A DNA stretch of 64,000 bases. Origin: Pseudonocardia parietis. GTDB taxonomy: Bacteria > Actinomycetota > Actinomycetes > Mycobacteriales > Pseudonocardiaceae. The notes under the pieces were generated by a model. The model did not search any database. It was not told where the DNA came from and worked only from the letters and a program-made list of their open reading frames with translations. Positions 52,327-59,482 of this stretch are shown here, piece by piece. The position numbers and the translations under genes were made by a program. Numbering within the stretch: position 1 is the first letter of the stretch; each line of letters begins with the position of its first letter. The stretch lies in the NCBI RefSeq assembly GCF_017876315.1, contig NZ_JAGINU010000001.1, forward strand, positions 1,736,001 through 1,800,000, written 5' to 3'.

Positions 52327-52422
52327 GGGCGCCGAGAGGCGCTGCAGCGGCCGCGCACCCCGGGTGGGTGCGGGGCCGCCACGCTCGGGGCCCGGCCCGG
52401 CACGAACGAGAAAGGGCGCCTG
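52327..52422 (+). ncRNA. SAH riboswitch
   Basis: The order of conserved blocks fits the S-adenosylhomocysteine riboswitch: GGGCGCC (52327-52333), CCGAGAGGCGCTGCAGCGG (52332-52350), a GC-rich hairpin, CCGCCACGCTCGG (52376-52388) that closes the stem with CCGAG, then AACGAGAAAGGGCGCC (52405-52420), whose GGCGCC can pair back with the first block. Its position upstream of sahH (the enzyme that consumes SAH) is the classic one: SAH binding raises expression. Confidence 0.85.
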
Positions 52423-52446
52423 TCTCCGACGAGGAGGGAGGCTGCC

Positions 52447-52572
52447 GTGATCCGTGCACGTGTCGCCCCCTTCTCCGCGGGGACCCCTTCCGCCCGAGTA
52501 TCCCGGCCGGTCGTCCCGGCCGGACGGATCGATTCCGACCCGATCGCCCGAGGAGGCGCACCCACCCTATGA
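52447..52572 (+). CDS. 41-codon ORF between the SAH riboswitch and sahH
   Basis: Starts at GTG 52447 with GAGGGAGG 5 bases upstream, a much better site than the one before sahH, and runs in frame to a TGA that overlaps the sahH ATG (ATGA). Peptide begins [20 protein letters not shown], is Arg/Pro-rich and has no known domain. If translated, its ribosomes would feed sahH by coupling, so it could pass the riboswitch signal on. It may also be chance; the overlap and strong ribosome-binding site are the evidence for it. Confidence 0.45.
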   Translation: MIRARVAPFSAGTPSARVSRPVVPAGRIDSDPIARGGAPTL

Positions 52573-54068
52573 CCGCATCCCAGACCACCGGTCACGCGAA
52601 GATGCAGAACGTCAACGGCATCGACTTCGCCATCGCCGACATCAACGGCCACGAGGCCGGTCGCAAGGACATCCGGCTGGCCGAGAACGAGATGCCGGGC
52701 CTGATGGACCTGCGCCGCGAGTACGCCGAGGCCAAGCCGCTGCACGGGGCCCGGATCGCGGGTTCGCTGCACATGACCACGCAGACCGCGGTCCTGATCG
52801 AGACCCTGGTCAGCCTGGGCGCACAGGTGCGCTGGGTCTCCTGCAACATCTTCTCCACCCAGGACGACTCGGCCGCCGCGACCGTCGTCGGCCCGGGCGG
52901 TACTCCCGAGAAGCCGCAGGGCGTCCCGGTCTTCGCCTGGAAGGGCGAGACGCTCGAGGAGTACTGGTGGTGCACCGAGCAGCTGTTCAAGTTCACCGAC
53001 GAGGCGGGCAACATCGTCGGACCGAACATGATCCTCGACGACGGCGGTGACGCCACCCTGCTCGTGCACAAGGGCGTCGAGTTCGAGCAGACCGGCGTCG
53101 TGCCGACCGTCGACGACGACCTCACCGTCGCGGACGAGGAGCGGGTCGTCCTGGCCACGCTGCGCCGTAGCCTGACCGAGGACCCGAAGCGCTGGACCAC
53201 GATCAACTCGGAGATCCGCGGCGTCACCGAGGAGACCACCACCGGCGTCAACCGCCTCTACCAGCTGGCCGAGCAGGGCAAGCTGCTGTTCCCGGCGATC
53301 AACGTCAACGACTCGGTCACCAAGTCGAAGTTCGACAACAAGTACGGCATCCGGCACTCGCTGCTGGACGGCCTGAACCGCGCCACCGACGTCCTGATCG
53401 GCGGCAAGGTCGCGGTCGTGGCCGGCTACGGCGACGTCGGCAAGGGCTGCGCCGAGGCGCTGGCCGGCCAGGGCGCGCGCGTCATCGTCTCCGAGGTGGA
53501 CCCGATCTGCGCCCTGCAGGCGCTGCTCGAGGGCTTCCAGGTGGCGAAGGTCGAGGATGTCATCCACACCGCCGACGTGGTCGTCACCACGACCGGCAAC
53601 AAGGACATCATCACCACCGAGCTGATGCAGAAGATGAAGCACCAGGCGATCCTGGCCAACGTCGGTCACTTCGACAACGAGATCGACATGGCCGGCCTGG
53701 GCCGCATCGCCGGTATCAACAAGATCAACATCAAGCCGCAGGTCGACGAGTGGATCTTCCCGGACGGGCACACCATCCTGGTGCTCTCCGAGGGCCGCCT
53801 GATGAACCTGGGCAATGCGACCGGCCACCCGTCGTTCGTGATGTCGAACTCCTTCGCGAACCAGACGATCGCGCAGATCGAGCTGTTCACCAAGCACGAG
53901 GAGTACAACAAGGACGTCTACCGGCTGCCGAAGCACCTCGACGAGAAGGTCGCCAAGGTGCACGTGCTGGCGCTGGGCGGGGAGCTGACCAAGCTCTCCA
54001 AGGACCAGGCCGAGTACATCGGCGTGGACGTCGAGGGCCCGTACAAGCCGGAGCACTACCGGTACTGA
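52569..54068 (+). CDS. ahcY: adenosylhomocysteinase
   Basis: 499 residues. '[20 protein letters not shown]' start, '[20 protein letters not shown]', '[19 protein letters not shown]', catalytic '[20 protein letters not shown]', NAD-binding '[20 protein letters not shown]' and the C-terminal dimer-arm Tyr-Lys region ending '[10 protein letters not shown]'. It hydrolyses S-adenosylhomocysteine to adenosine and homocysteine. An SAH riboswitch lies upstream. The stop codon is the start of a 33-bp tandem repeat array. Confidence 0.97.
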   Translation: MTASQTTGHAKMQNVNGIDFAIADINGHEAGRKDIRLAENEMPGLMDLRREYAEAKPLHGARIAGSLHMTTQTAVLIETLVSLGAQVRWVSCNIFSTQDDSAAATVVGPGGTPEKPQGVPVFAWKGETLEEYWWCTEQLFKFTDEAGNIVGPNMILDDGGDATLLVHKGVEFEQTGVVPTVDDDLTVADEERVVLATLRRSLTEDPKRWTTINSEIRGVTEETTTGVNRLYQLAEQGKLLFPAINVNDSVTKSKFDNKYGIRHSLLDGLNRATDVLIGGKVAVVAGYGDVGKGCAEALAGQGARVIVSEVDPICALQALLEGFQVAKVEDVIHTADVVVTTTGNKDIITTELMQKMKHQAILANVGHFDNEIDMAGLGRIAGINKINIKPQVDEWIFPDGHTILVLSEGRLMNLGNATGHPSFVMSNSFANQTIAQIELFTKHEEYNKDVYRLPKHLDEKVAKVHVLALGGELTKLSKDQAEYIGVDVEGPYKPEHYRY

Positions 54069-54333
54069 GCGCGTAGCTTGCGAAGCGCGCATCGGTACTG
54101 AGCGCGTAGCTTGCGAAGCGCGCATCGGTACTGAGCGCGTAGCTTGCGAAGCGCGCATCGGTACTGAGCGCGTAGCTTGCGAAGCGCGCATCGGTACTGA
54201 GCGCGTAGCTTGCGAAGCGCGCATCGGTACTGAGCGCGTAGCTTGCGAAGCGCGCATCGGTACTGAGCGCGTAGCTTGCGAAGCGCGCATCGGTACTGAG
54301 CGCGTAGCTTGCGAAGCGCGCATCGGTACTGAG
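54058..54333 (+). repeat. 33-bp tandem array starting at the sahH stop
   Basis: Eight complete, identical units (54061-54324) and a partial ninth. Each unit contains GGTACTGAGCGCG, TAGCTTGCG and AAGCGCGCATC. Together with the preceding bases of each copy, every unit restates the last sahH codons (CGG TAC TGA), so the array is a duplication of the gene's 3' edge plus a small GCTT-GCG-AAGC hairpin. There are no spacers, and 33 is a multiple of 3, so frames stay open on both strands. Confidence 0.95.
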
Positions 54334-54405
54334 TTACTGAGTTCTCCGCTCGACGGCGCGGCGGCTGCGGCCGCCGCGCCGTCGGCGCGTCCAGGGGGTT
54401 CGTCC

Positions 54406-54891
54406 GTGATCGACCGTGGTTCCGGGGACGGCTGGGTGCACTGCGCGCACGGTCACAAGCACTGGGGGCTGTTCGGCGCGGCCGGGTTGCTGGTCCGGCA
54501 CCGCGCGGCGGAGGACCCGCCCGGGGTGGACCGGATCCTGCTGCAGCACCGGGCGGCATGGAGCCACCACGGCGGTACCTGGGGTATCCCCGGCGGCGCC
54601 CGCGATCCCGGCGAGTCCGCCCGGACGGCCGCGCTGCGCGAGGCGGCCGAGGAGAGCACGCTCGACACCGGCCCGGTCACCCCGCTCGACGAGTACGTCG
54701 ACGACCACGGCGGGTGGACCTACACCACCGTCGTCGTCCGGGCGTCGGAGGCGCCGCCGATCGAGGTGCGCGGTGCGGAGAGCACGGAGCTGCGCTGGGT
54801 GCGTACCGACCACCTCGACCGGCTGGAGCTGCACCCCGGGTTCGCGACGACGTGGCCGTCGGTCCGGACGATCGGCGTGCCCGGGGCCTGA
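54406..54891 (+). CDS. NUDIX hydrolase
   Basis: 161 residues from GTG 54406. 'GWVHCAHGHKHWGLFGAAGL' start and a complete Nudix box 'GGARDPGESARTAALREAAE' continuing ESTL. Similar actinobacterial proteins follow sahH or sit near it and are of unknown substrate. It is isolated from sahH by the tandem array and followed by a strong hairpin before the second IS110 element. Confidence 0.87.
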   Translation: MIDRGSGDGWVHCAHGHKHWGLFGAAGLLVRHRAAEDPPGVDRILLQHRAAWSHHGGTWGIPGGARDPGESARTAALREAAEESTLDTGPVTPLDEYVDDHGGWTYTTVVVRASEAPPIEVRGAESTELRWVRTDHLDRLELHPGFATTWPSVRTIGVPGA

Positions 54892-55225
54892 CCTGATATG
54901 TAGGCCGGTTTGTCAAGTGGGCAGGGTGAGGCGGTGTCCGCGACCGTCGTCGTGGACACCGCCTCGGTTGCCGGACGGGTGTGGTGGTGGCGAGCGTGTC
55001 GGTGTCGACGCGTCGTCAGTCTGATATGCGCGGGTTGGTTACCGCAGGACGGTCTGTTCGGCTCGAGCGGTCCGCGGGTCTAGAGATCGAGCGTGGCCCC
55101 ACCTCCGCTCCCCGGCGACGGGTTGGGGGAGTGGGCTGCTCATAGGTCAGTCGCGGGTCTGCTCGCAGGCGCTGCCGTCACCACCAGTGGGCTCATCCGG
55201 ACATCTGTGGTCCTCGCCGGGGTGG
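54892..55225. other. non-coding region between NUDIX gene and second IS110 transposase
   Basis: 334 bases with no gene. It holds a perfect 12-bp hairpin (54928-54939 with 54954-54965, GAGGCGGTGTCC and complement), which can end the NUDIX transcript, two copies of CTGATATG (54893-54900 and 55021-55028), and, close to the transposase stop, ACATCTGTGG (55201-55210), repeated on the other side of the transposase at 56332-56341. Confidence 0.5.
54928..54965 (+). terminator. hairpin after the NUDIX gene
   Basis: GAGGCGGTGTCC pairs perfectly with GGACACCGCCTC around a 14-base loop, 37 bases after the stop codon. It may alternatively belong to the IS110 element. Confidence 0.55.
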
Positions 55226-56405
55226 TTACTCGTCGAGGACGGCCAGCGACCAGGACCAGCCGGCGAGCTCGCGGGCGATCGCGGTGTTGGCGACCACGGC
55301 GCGCTTTTGGCGGGTGTCGAAGCCGGCCCAGCGGGAGTGCAGGCGCCGGTTCGCCCGTTGGGCGCGATCCCGCGCGGCCGGGCTCGCCTGGTCCTGACGG
55401 CGACGCAGTCCGACCCCGGCCCGCAGCGGCTTACGGTGGTGCCAGGCGGCCTCGATCAGCAGGCGGCGGGCGTGTCCGTTGCCTGTCTTGGTGATCGCGC
55501 CCTGCGACCGCGACGCCCCGGAGGAGGACTCGGTGGGCACCAGGCCGAGGTAGGCGCCGATCGAACGCCCGGTCAGCCGGTGCCAGTCCCCGATCTCGAC
55601 GGCGAGCCCGAACGCGGTCAACGTCGAGACCCCGCGCAGGCAGCCCAGCCGGGTTACCACCGGGGTGAACTCGCTACTCGCGGCCATCTCGGTGATCGCG
55701 GCGTCCAGGCGCTCGCGCCGCGTCAGCGTGGCCAGCAGGGTGTCGTAGGCGATGTCGAAGGCCAGCCCCAGACCCGGCGCGGTGAACACCTCATCCCGGC
55801 GGCGCTCGCGCAGCCACTGATCGTGGATCCCGGTCCAGGGCTTACCGCCGTAGTAGACGATCCCCTGGCGCAGCAACAACTTCGAGAGTCGGTGCCGGGC
55901 CGACATCAGGTCCCCGCGCACGTCCTCCCGCGCCCTCACCAGGTCCCGCGCAGCTTCCTGTTCCACGCTCGGCACGGCGACCGCGACGATCTCGTCGAGG
56001 TGCAGCAACCGGGCCAGATGCCGGGCATCACGCTGATCGGTCTTGACCCGGTCCCCGGACGGGCGTTGCAGCTTCGACGGCGCCGCGACCTGGCATTCGA
56101 TCCCCGCCGCGGCCAGGGACCGGGCCAGCCCGAACCCGGTCGGCCCGGCCTCGTAGGTGACCGCCACCGGGCCTGGCAGCGACCGCACCCACGCGGCCAC
56201 ATCACCGTGATCCGGGGTCAACCGACGCTCGAACAGCTCCCCGGTCCGCCCGTCGAGCCCACACGCCACGACCGAGCGCGCGTGCACGTCCAACCCGACA
56301 CTCGTACGATTCGCACTCACTGGGGCCTCCCACATCTGTGGCTCTACCGCCAGGACCCACTCCTGTCGGCAACCCACGTTCACATGCGGGAGGCCTCAGC
56401 CCAGG
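55201..56405 (-). mobile_element. second IS110-family element (tentative limits)
   Basis: Built on a complete transposase. Flanking signals: direct repeat ACATCTGTGG at 55201-55210 and 56332-56341, and an inverted pair GGCCTCCCACAT (56325-56336) and ATGCGGGAGGCC (about 56384-56395; one mismatch), which together fold the 5' non-coding end into a long hairpin. The true limits may lie further out. It separates the NUDIX gene from tmk. Confidence 0.45.
55226..56320 (-). CDS. IS110-family transposase (DEDD recombinase), second copy
   Basis: 364 residues from GTG 56320, with GGGAGG 5 bases before. DEDD domain ('TSVGLDVHARSVVACGLDGR', 'VAVTYEAGPTGFGLARSLAA', 'RVKTDQRDARHLARLLHLDE') and Tnp_20 domain ('LRGVSTLTAFGLAVEIGDWH', 'GAYLGLVPTESSSGASRSQG', 'GNGHARRLLIEAAWHHRKPL'). 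It is not closely related to the transposase at 45102: lengths and motif wording differ, so it is a different IS110 branch. It appears complete. Confidence 0.92.
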   Translation of the reverse strand: MSANRTSVGLDVHARSVVACGLDGRTGELFERRLTPDHGDVAAWVRSLPGPVAVTYEAGPTGFGLARSLAAAGIECQVAAPSKLQRPSGDRVKTDQRDARHLARLLHLDEIVAVAVPSVEQEAARDLVRAREDVRGDLMSARHRLSKLLLRQGIVYYGGKPWTGIHDQWLRERRRDEVFTAPGLGLAFDIAYDTLLATLTRRERLDAAITEMAASSEFTPVVTRLGCLRGVSTLTAFGLAVEIGDWHRLTGRSIGAYLGLVPTESSSGASRSQGAITKTGNGHARRLLIEAAWHHRKPLRAGVGLRRRQDQASPAARDRAQRANRRLHSRWAGFDTRQKRAVVANTAIARELAGWSWSLAVLDE

Positions 56406-56418
56406 CCTCCATACCGTC

Positions 56419-56424
56419 TAGGGT
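56419..56424 (+). promoter_or_regulatory. -10 element (TAGGGT) of tmk
   Basis: TAGGGT ends 7 bases before GTG 56432. A second box, TACCGT (56412-56417), ends 8 bases before GTG 56426. Either gives a leaderless tmk. Confidence 0.45.
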
Positions 56425-56431
56425 CGTGATC

Positions 56432-57082
56432 GTGGGACGGCTGGTGGTCATCGAGGGTCTGGACGGCGCGGGGAAGCGCACCTTCGCCGGACGGCTGACG
56501 GCCGCCCTGCGGGATGCCGGGGCGTCGGTGACGGCGACGGCGTTCCCCCGCTACGACCAGGACGTGCACGCCGAGCTGGCCCGGGACGCGCTCTACGGGA
56601 GGCTGGGTGACCTGGCGTCGTCGGTGCACGCGATGGCCGTGCTGTTCGCGCTCGACCGCCGGGCGGCGGCGCCCGGGTTGCGGGAGTCCCTGACGTCGTA
56701 CGACGTCGTGCTCGTCGACCGCTACGTCGCGTCGAACGCCGCCTACAACGCCGCCCGGCTCGGTCAGCAGGCCGACGGCGAGGTCGTCGGGTGGGTGCGC
56801 GAGCTGGAGATCGAGCGGTTCGGCGTCCCGGTTCCGGACCACCAGCTCCTGCTCGCCCCGCCACGCGAGGTCGCCGCCGAGCGCGCCCGCACCCGGGAGG
56901 CGACCGAGCCCGGCCGCGAGCGCGACGCCTACGAGAGCGACGGCGACCTGCAGGCGCGCACGGATGCCGTCTACCGGCAGCTCGCCGCGGCCGGCTGGCT
57001 GAGCCCGTGGATCGTCCTGGACGGGACCGGCCCGGACCCGCTGCTGGACCTCGTGGAGCAGCTCGTCGTCAGTCCGGGGTAA
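56432..57082 (+). CDS. tmk: thymidylate kinase
   Basis: 216 residues from GTG 56432 (GTG 56426 adds two residues). P-loop 'LVVIEGLDGAGKRTFAGRLT', 'TATAFPRYDQDVHAELARDA' with the substrate Asp-Arg region, 'VVLVDRYVASNAAYNAARLG' (DRY motif) and a LID region 'ARTREATEPGRERDAYESDG'. It phosphorylates dTMP. The sahH-tmk-mtrA order of mycobacteria is kept here except for the array, the NUDIX gene and the IS110 element in between. Confidence 0.93.
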   Translation: MGRLVVIEGLDGAGKRTFAGRLTAALRDAGASVTATAFPRYDQDVHAELARDALYGRLGDLASSVHAMAVLFALDRRAAAPGLRESLTSYDVVLVDRYVASNAAYNAARLGQQADGEVVGWVRELEIERFGVPVPDHQLLLAPPREVAAERARTREATEPGRERDAYESDGDLQARTDAVYRQLAAAGWLSPWIVLDGTGPDPLLDLVEQLVVSPG

Positions 57083-57103
57083 GCCGCACGGCGGGCCCGC
57101 GGG

Positions 57104-57123
57104 AGTGTGTTGTGCGACACACT
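57104..57123 (+). promoter_or_regulatory. palindrome over the -10 of the acyl-CoA synthetase gene
   Basis: AGTGTGT-N6-ACACACT (57104-57110, 57117-57123), perfect 7-bp arms. Its right arm is part of CACACT (57118-57123), which ends 7 bases before the GTG at 57131 and has the same form as the CACTAT box of the ArsR operon. A TetR/GntR-type repressor is expected. Confidence 0.55.
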
Positions 57124-57130
57124 TCCGTAG

Positions 57131-58711
57131 GTGTACCTGACGCAGGCGCTGCACCGCTCCGCCCAGCAGTTCGCCGACCGCCCGGCGACCGTGTGCGGGG
57201 AGCGGACGCACACGTTCGCCCGGACGGCCGAGCGGGTGGCCCGGCTCGCCGGCGGGCTGCGCGCGCTCGGTGTCGGTGAGGGCGACCGGGTCGCCTACCT
57301 GGGCCTGAACTCGGACCGGTTCCTGGAGTACTACCTCGCGACCTGGTGGGCGGGCGCGGTGGTGAACCCGGTGAACGTGCGGTGGGCCGCCGCCGAGATC
57401 GGGTTCTCGCTGGAGGACTCCGCCACGACCGTGCTCGTCGTCGACGACGCGTTCGCGCCGATGATCCCGGAGCTGCGCCGGTACGGGCTGCGGGTCGTGG
57501 TGCACGCCGGCGACGGGCCGATGACCGGTGTGGATGCGTCCTGGACGGAGCTGGCGCGCTCCGGCGATGCCGTCGAGGACCGGCGGCGGGGCGGCGACGA
57601 GCCGGCCGGTATCTGGTACACGGGCGGCACCACCGGGTTCCCCAAGGGCGTCGTGCTCAGCCACGCGAACCTGCTGGTCTCGGCCTACGGCCTGTCCTCG
57701 TGCGGCGTCTTCGGCGGCGACGAGCCGCCGCGCTACCTGCACGTGGCACCGATGTTCCATCTCGCCGACCTGGCGGGCTCGATCGGCGCGATGCTGGCCG
57801 GCGGCACGCACGTGATGGTCCCGTCGTTCGCGCCGGTACCGGTGATGGACGCCGTCGCGACGCACGGCGTGACCCACACCGTCCTCATCCCGATCATGAT
57901 CCAGGCGCTCGCCGACCATCCCGAGCGCGCCGGCTACGACCTCTCCACGCTGCGCCGGGTCGTCTACGGCGGATCCCCGATCGCCCAGGCGGTGCTGGAG
58001 CGGGCCCGCACGGCACTGCCGTCGGCGGAGTTCCTGCAGGCATACGGGCAGACCGAGCTCTCACCGGTGGCGACCGTCCTCGGTTGCGCCGAGCACGACG
58101 ACCCGGCCCGGCGGTACCTGTTGCGGACCGGGGGGCGGGCGGCGCCGCACGCCGAGGTCCGGATCGTCGACGAGTCCGGTGAGGAGGTGTCGCGCGGGAG
58201 CATCGGCGAGATCGTCTGCCGGGGCGGGCACGTGATGCTCGGCTACTGGGAGCGCCCCGAGGAGACCGCGGCGGCACTGCGGGACGGGTGGATGCACACC
58301 GGCGACGTCGGCCGGATGGACCCCGAGGGCTACGTCGAGGTACTCGACCGGCTCAAGGACATGATCATCACGGGTGGGGAGAACGTGTACTCGACCGAGG
58401 TGGAGAACGCGGTGGCGACCCATCCCGCCGTGGCCACCTGCGCGGTCGTCGGTCTCCCGGACGAGACGTGGGGCGAGCGGGTGCACGCGGTCGTCGTGCT
58501 CCGGGACGGGGTGCCTTCGACCGACGACACGGTGGCGCAGATCCGCGAGCACGTGCGGGGGCTGGTGGCCGGGTACAAGACGCCGCGCACCGTGGAGTTC
58601 ACCGACGCGCTGCCGGCCACACCGACCGGGAAGGTGCTCAAGCGGGAGCTGCGGGCGCGGGCCGTCGACCCGGCACGGTCGGGCTCGTCGGAGCAACCCG
58701 CCACGGCCTGA
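57131..58711 (+). CDS. AMP-dependent acyl-CoA synthetase/ligase
   Basis: 526 residues from GTG 57131. ANL-family motifs: A3 'IWYTGGTTGFPKGVVLSHAN' (P-loop; TGGTTG), 'LQAYGQTELSPVATVLG' (A5), 'GWMHTGDVGRMDPEGYVEVL' (A7), 'DRLKDMIITGGENVYSTEVE' (A8) and 'LPATPTGKVLKRELRARA' with the catalytic Lys (A10). It activates a fatty or other carboxylic acid to its CoA thioester. Substrate length cannot be read. A palindromic operator covers the promoter. Confidence 0.92.
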   Translation: MYLTQALHRSAQQFADRPATVCGERTHTFARTAERVARLAGGLRALGVGEGDRVAYLGLNSDRFLEYYLATWWAGAVVNPVNVRWAAAEIGFSLEDSATTVLVVDDAFAPMIPELRRYGLRVVVHAGDGPMTGVDASWTELARSGDAVEDRRRGGDEPAGIWYTGGTTGFPKGVVLSHANLLVSAYGLSSCGVFGGDEPPRYLHVAPMFHLADLAGSIGAMLAGGTHVMVPSFAPVPVMDAVATHGVTHTVLIPIMIQALADHPERAGYDLSTLRRVVYGGSPIAQAVLERARTALPSAEFLQAYGQTELSPVATVLGCAEHDDPARRYLLRTGGRAAPHAEVRIVDESGEEVSRGSIGEIVCRGGHVMLGYWERPEETAAALRDGWMHTGDVGRMDPEGYVEVLDRLKDMIITGGENVYSTEVENAVATHPAVATCAVVGLPDETWGERVHAVVVLRDGVPSTDDTVAQIREHVRGLVAGYKTPRTVEFTDALPATPTGKVLKRELRARAVDPARSGSSEQPATA

Positions 58712-58733
58712 CCCGGGGCGGATCCCGGTCCCG

Positions 58734-58773
58734 CCGCCCTCGCACGCCCTCCCCGGACGGTCGTCGAGGGCGG
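58734..58773 (+). terminator. terminator before mtrA
   Basis: CCGCCCTCG (58734-58742) pairs perfectly with CGAGGGCGG (58765-58773). It separates the acyl-CoA synthetase transcript from the mtrA promoter a few bases on. Confidence 0.6.
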
Positions 58774-58778
58774 GGTGG

Positions 58779-58784
58779 GATATT
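58779..58784 (+). promoter_or_regulatory. -10 element (GATATT) of mtrA-mtrB-lpqB
   Basis: GATATT ends 7 bases before the mtrA ATG; the overlapping TATTGG would be 5 bases away. Leaderless pattern. Confidence 0.4.
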
Positions 58785-58791
58785 GGGCCGT

Positions 58792-59469
58792 ATGAAGTCG
58801 CGCGTGCTGGTGGTCGACGACGACCCGGCCCTGGCCGAGATGCTCACCATCGTGCTGCGGGGCGAGGGGTTCGAGACCGCGGTCGTGTCCGACGGGACCC
58901 GGGCGCTGCCCGCCGTCCGGGACACCCAGCCGGACGTGGTGCTGCTCGACCTGATGCTGCCCGGGATGAACGGCATCGACGTGTGCCGGGCGATCCGGGC
59001 GGAGTCCGGTGTCCCGATCGTCATGCTCACCGCGAAGAGCGACACGGTGGACGTGGTGCTGGGGCTGGAGTCGGGGGCCGACGACTACGTCGTCAAGCCG
59101 TTCAAGCCGAAGGAGCTCGTCGCCCGGATCCGGGCCAGGGTGCGGCGCAACGATGCCGAGCCCGCCGAACAGCTGTCGATCGGTGAGATCGACATCGACG
59201 TCCCGGCCCACCAGGTGACCCGGGGCGGTAGTCCGATCGCGCTCACCCCGCTCGAGTTCGACCTGCTGGTCGCGCTCGCCCGCAAGCCGCGCCAGGTGTT
59301 CACCCGCGAGGTCCTGCTCGAGCAGGTCTGGGGCTACCGGCACGCCGCCGACACCCGCCTGGTCAACGTGCACGTCCAGCGGCTGCGGTCCAAGGTGGAG
59401 CGTGACCCGGAGCGCCCCGAGGTGGTCCTGACCGTCCGCGGGGTGGGGTACAAGGCCGGGCCGCCGTGA
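58792..59469 (+). CDS. mtrA: response regulator MtrA
   Basis: 225 residues. Receiver 'RVLVVDDDPALAEMLTIVLR' with phosphoacceptor Asp53 ('VVLLDLMLPGMNGIDVCR'), 'MLTAKSDTVDVVLGLESGAD', 'YVVKPFKPKELVARIRARVR'; OmpR-type winged helix 'LTPLEFDLLVALARKPRQVF' and 'HVQRLRSKVERDPERPEVVL'. MtrA controls division, wall hydrolases and DNA replication genes in this order. It is followed directly by mtrB and lpqB. Confidence 0.96.
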   Translation: MKSRVLVVDDDPALAEMLTIVLRGEGFETAVVSDGTRALPAVRDTQPDVVLLDLMLPGMNGIDVCRAIRAESGVPIVMLTAKSDTVDVVLGLESGADDYVVKPFKPKELVARIRARVRRNDAEPAEQLSIGEIDIDVPAHQVTRGGSPIALTPLEFDLLVALARKPRQVFTREVLLEQVWGYRHAADTRLVNVHVQRLRSKVERDPERPEVVLTVRGVGYKAGPP

Positions 59470-59482
59470 TGGGCGTCGGTCG

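Noticed and set aside
51579..54323. Minus-strand frame beginning with repeated [11 protein letters not shown] units
   Set aside because: The repeats are simply the 33-bp array read backwards; the rest is antisense to sahH and the MutL-like gene.
54058..54333. CRISPR array
   Set aside because: Units are directly adjacent with no spacers, no cas genes are near, and each unit contains the sahH stop.
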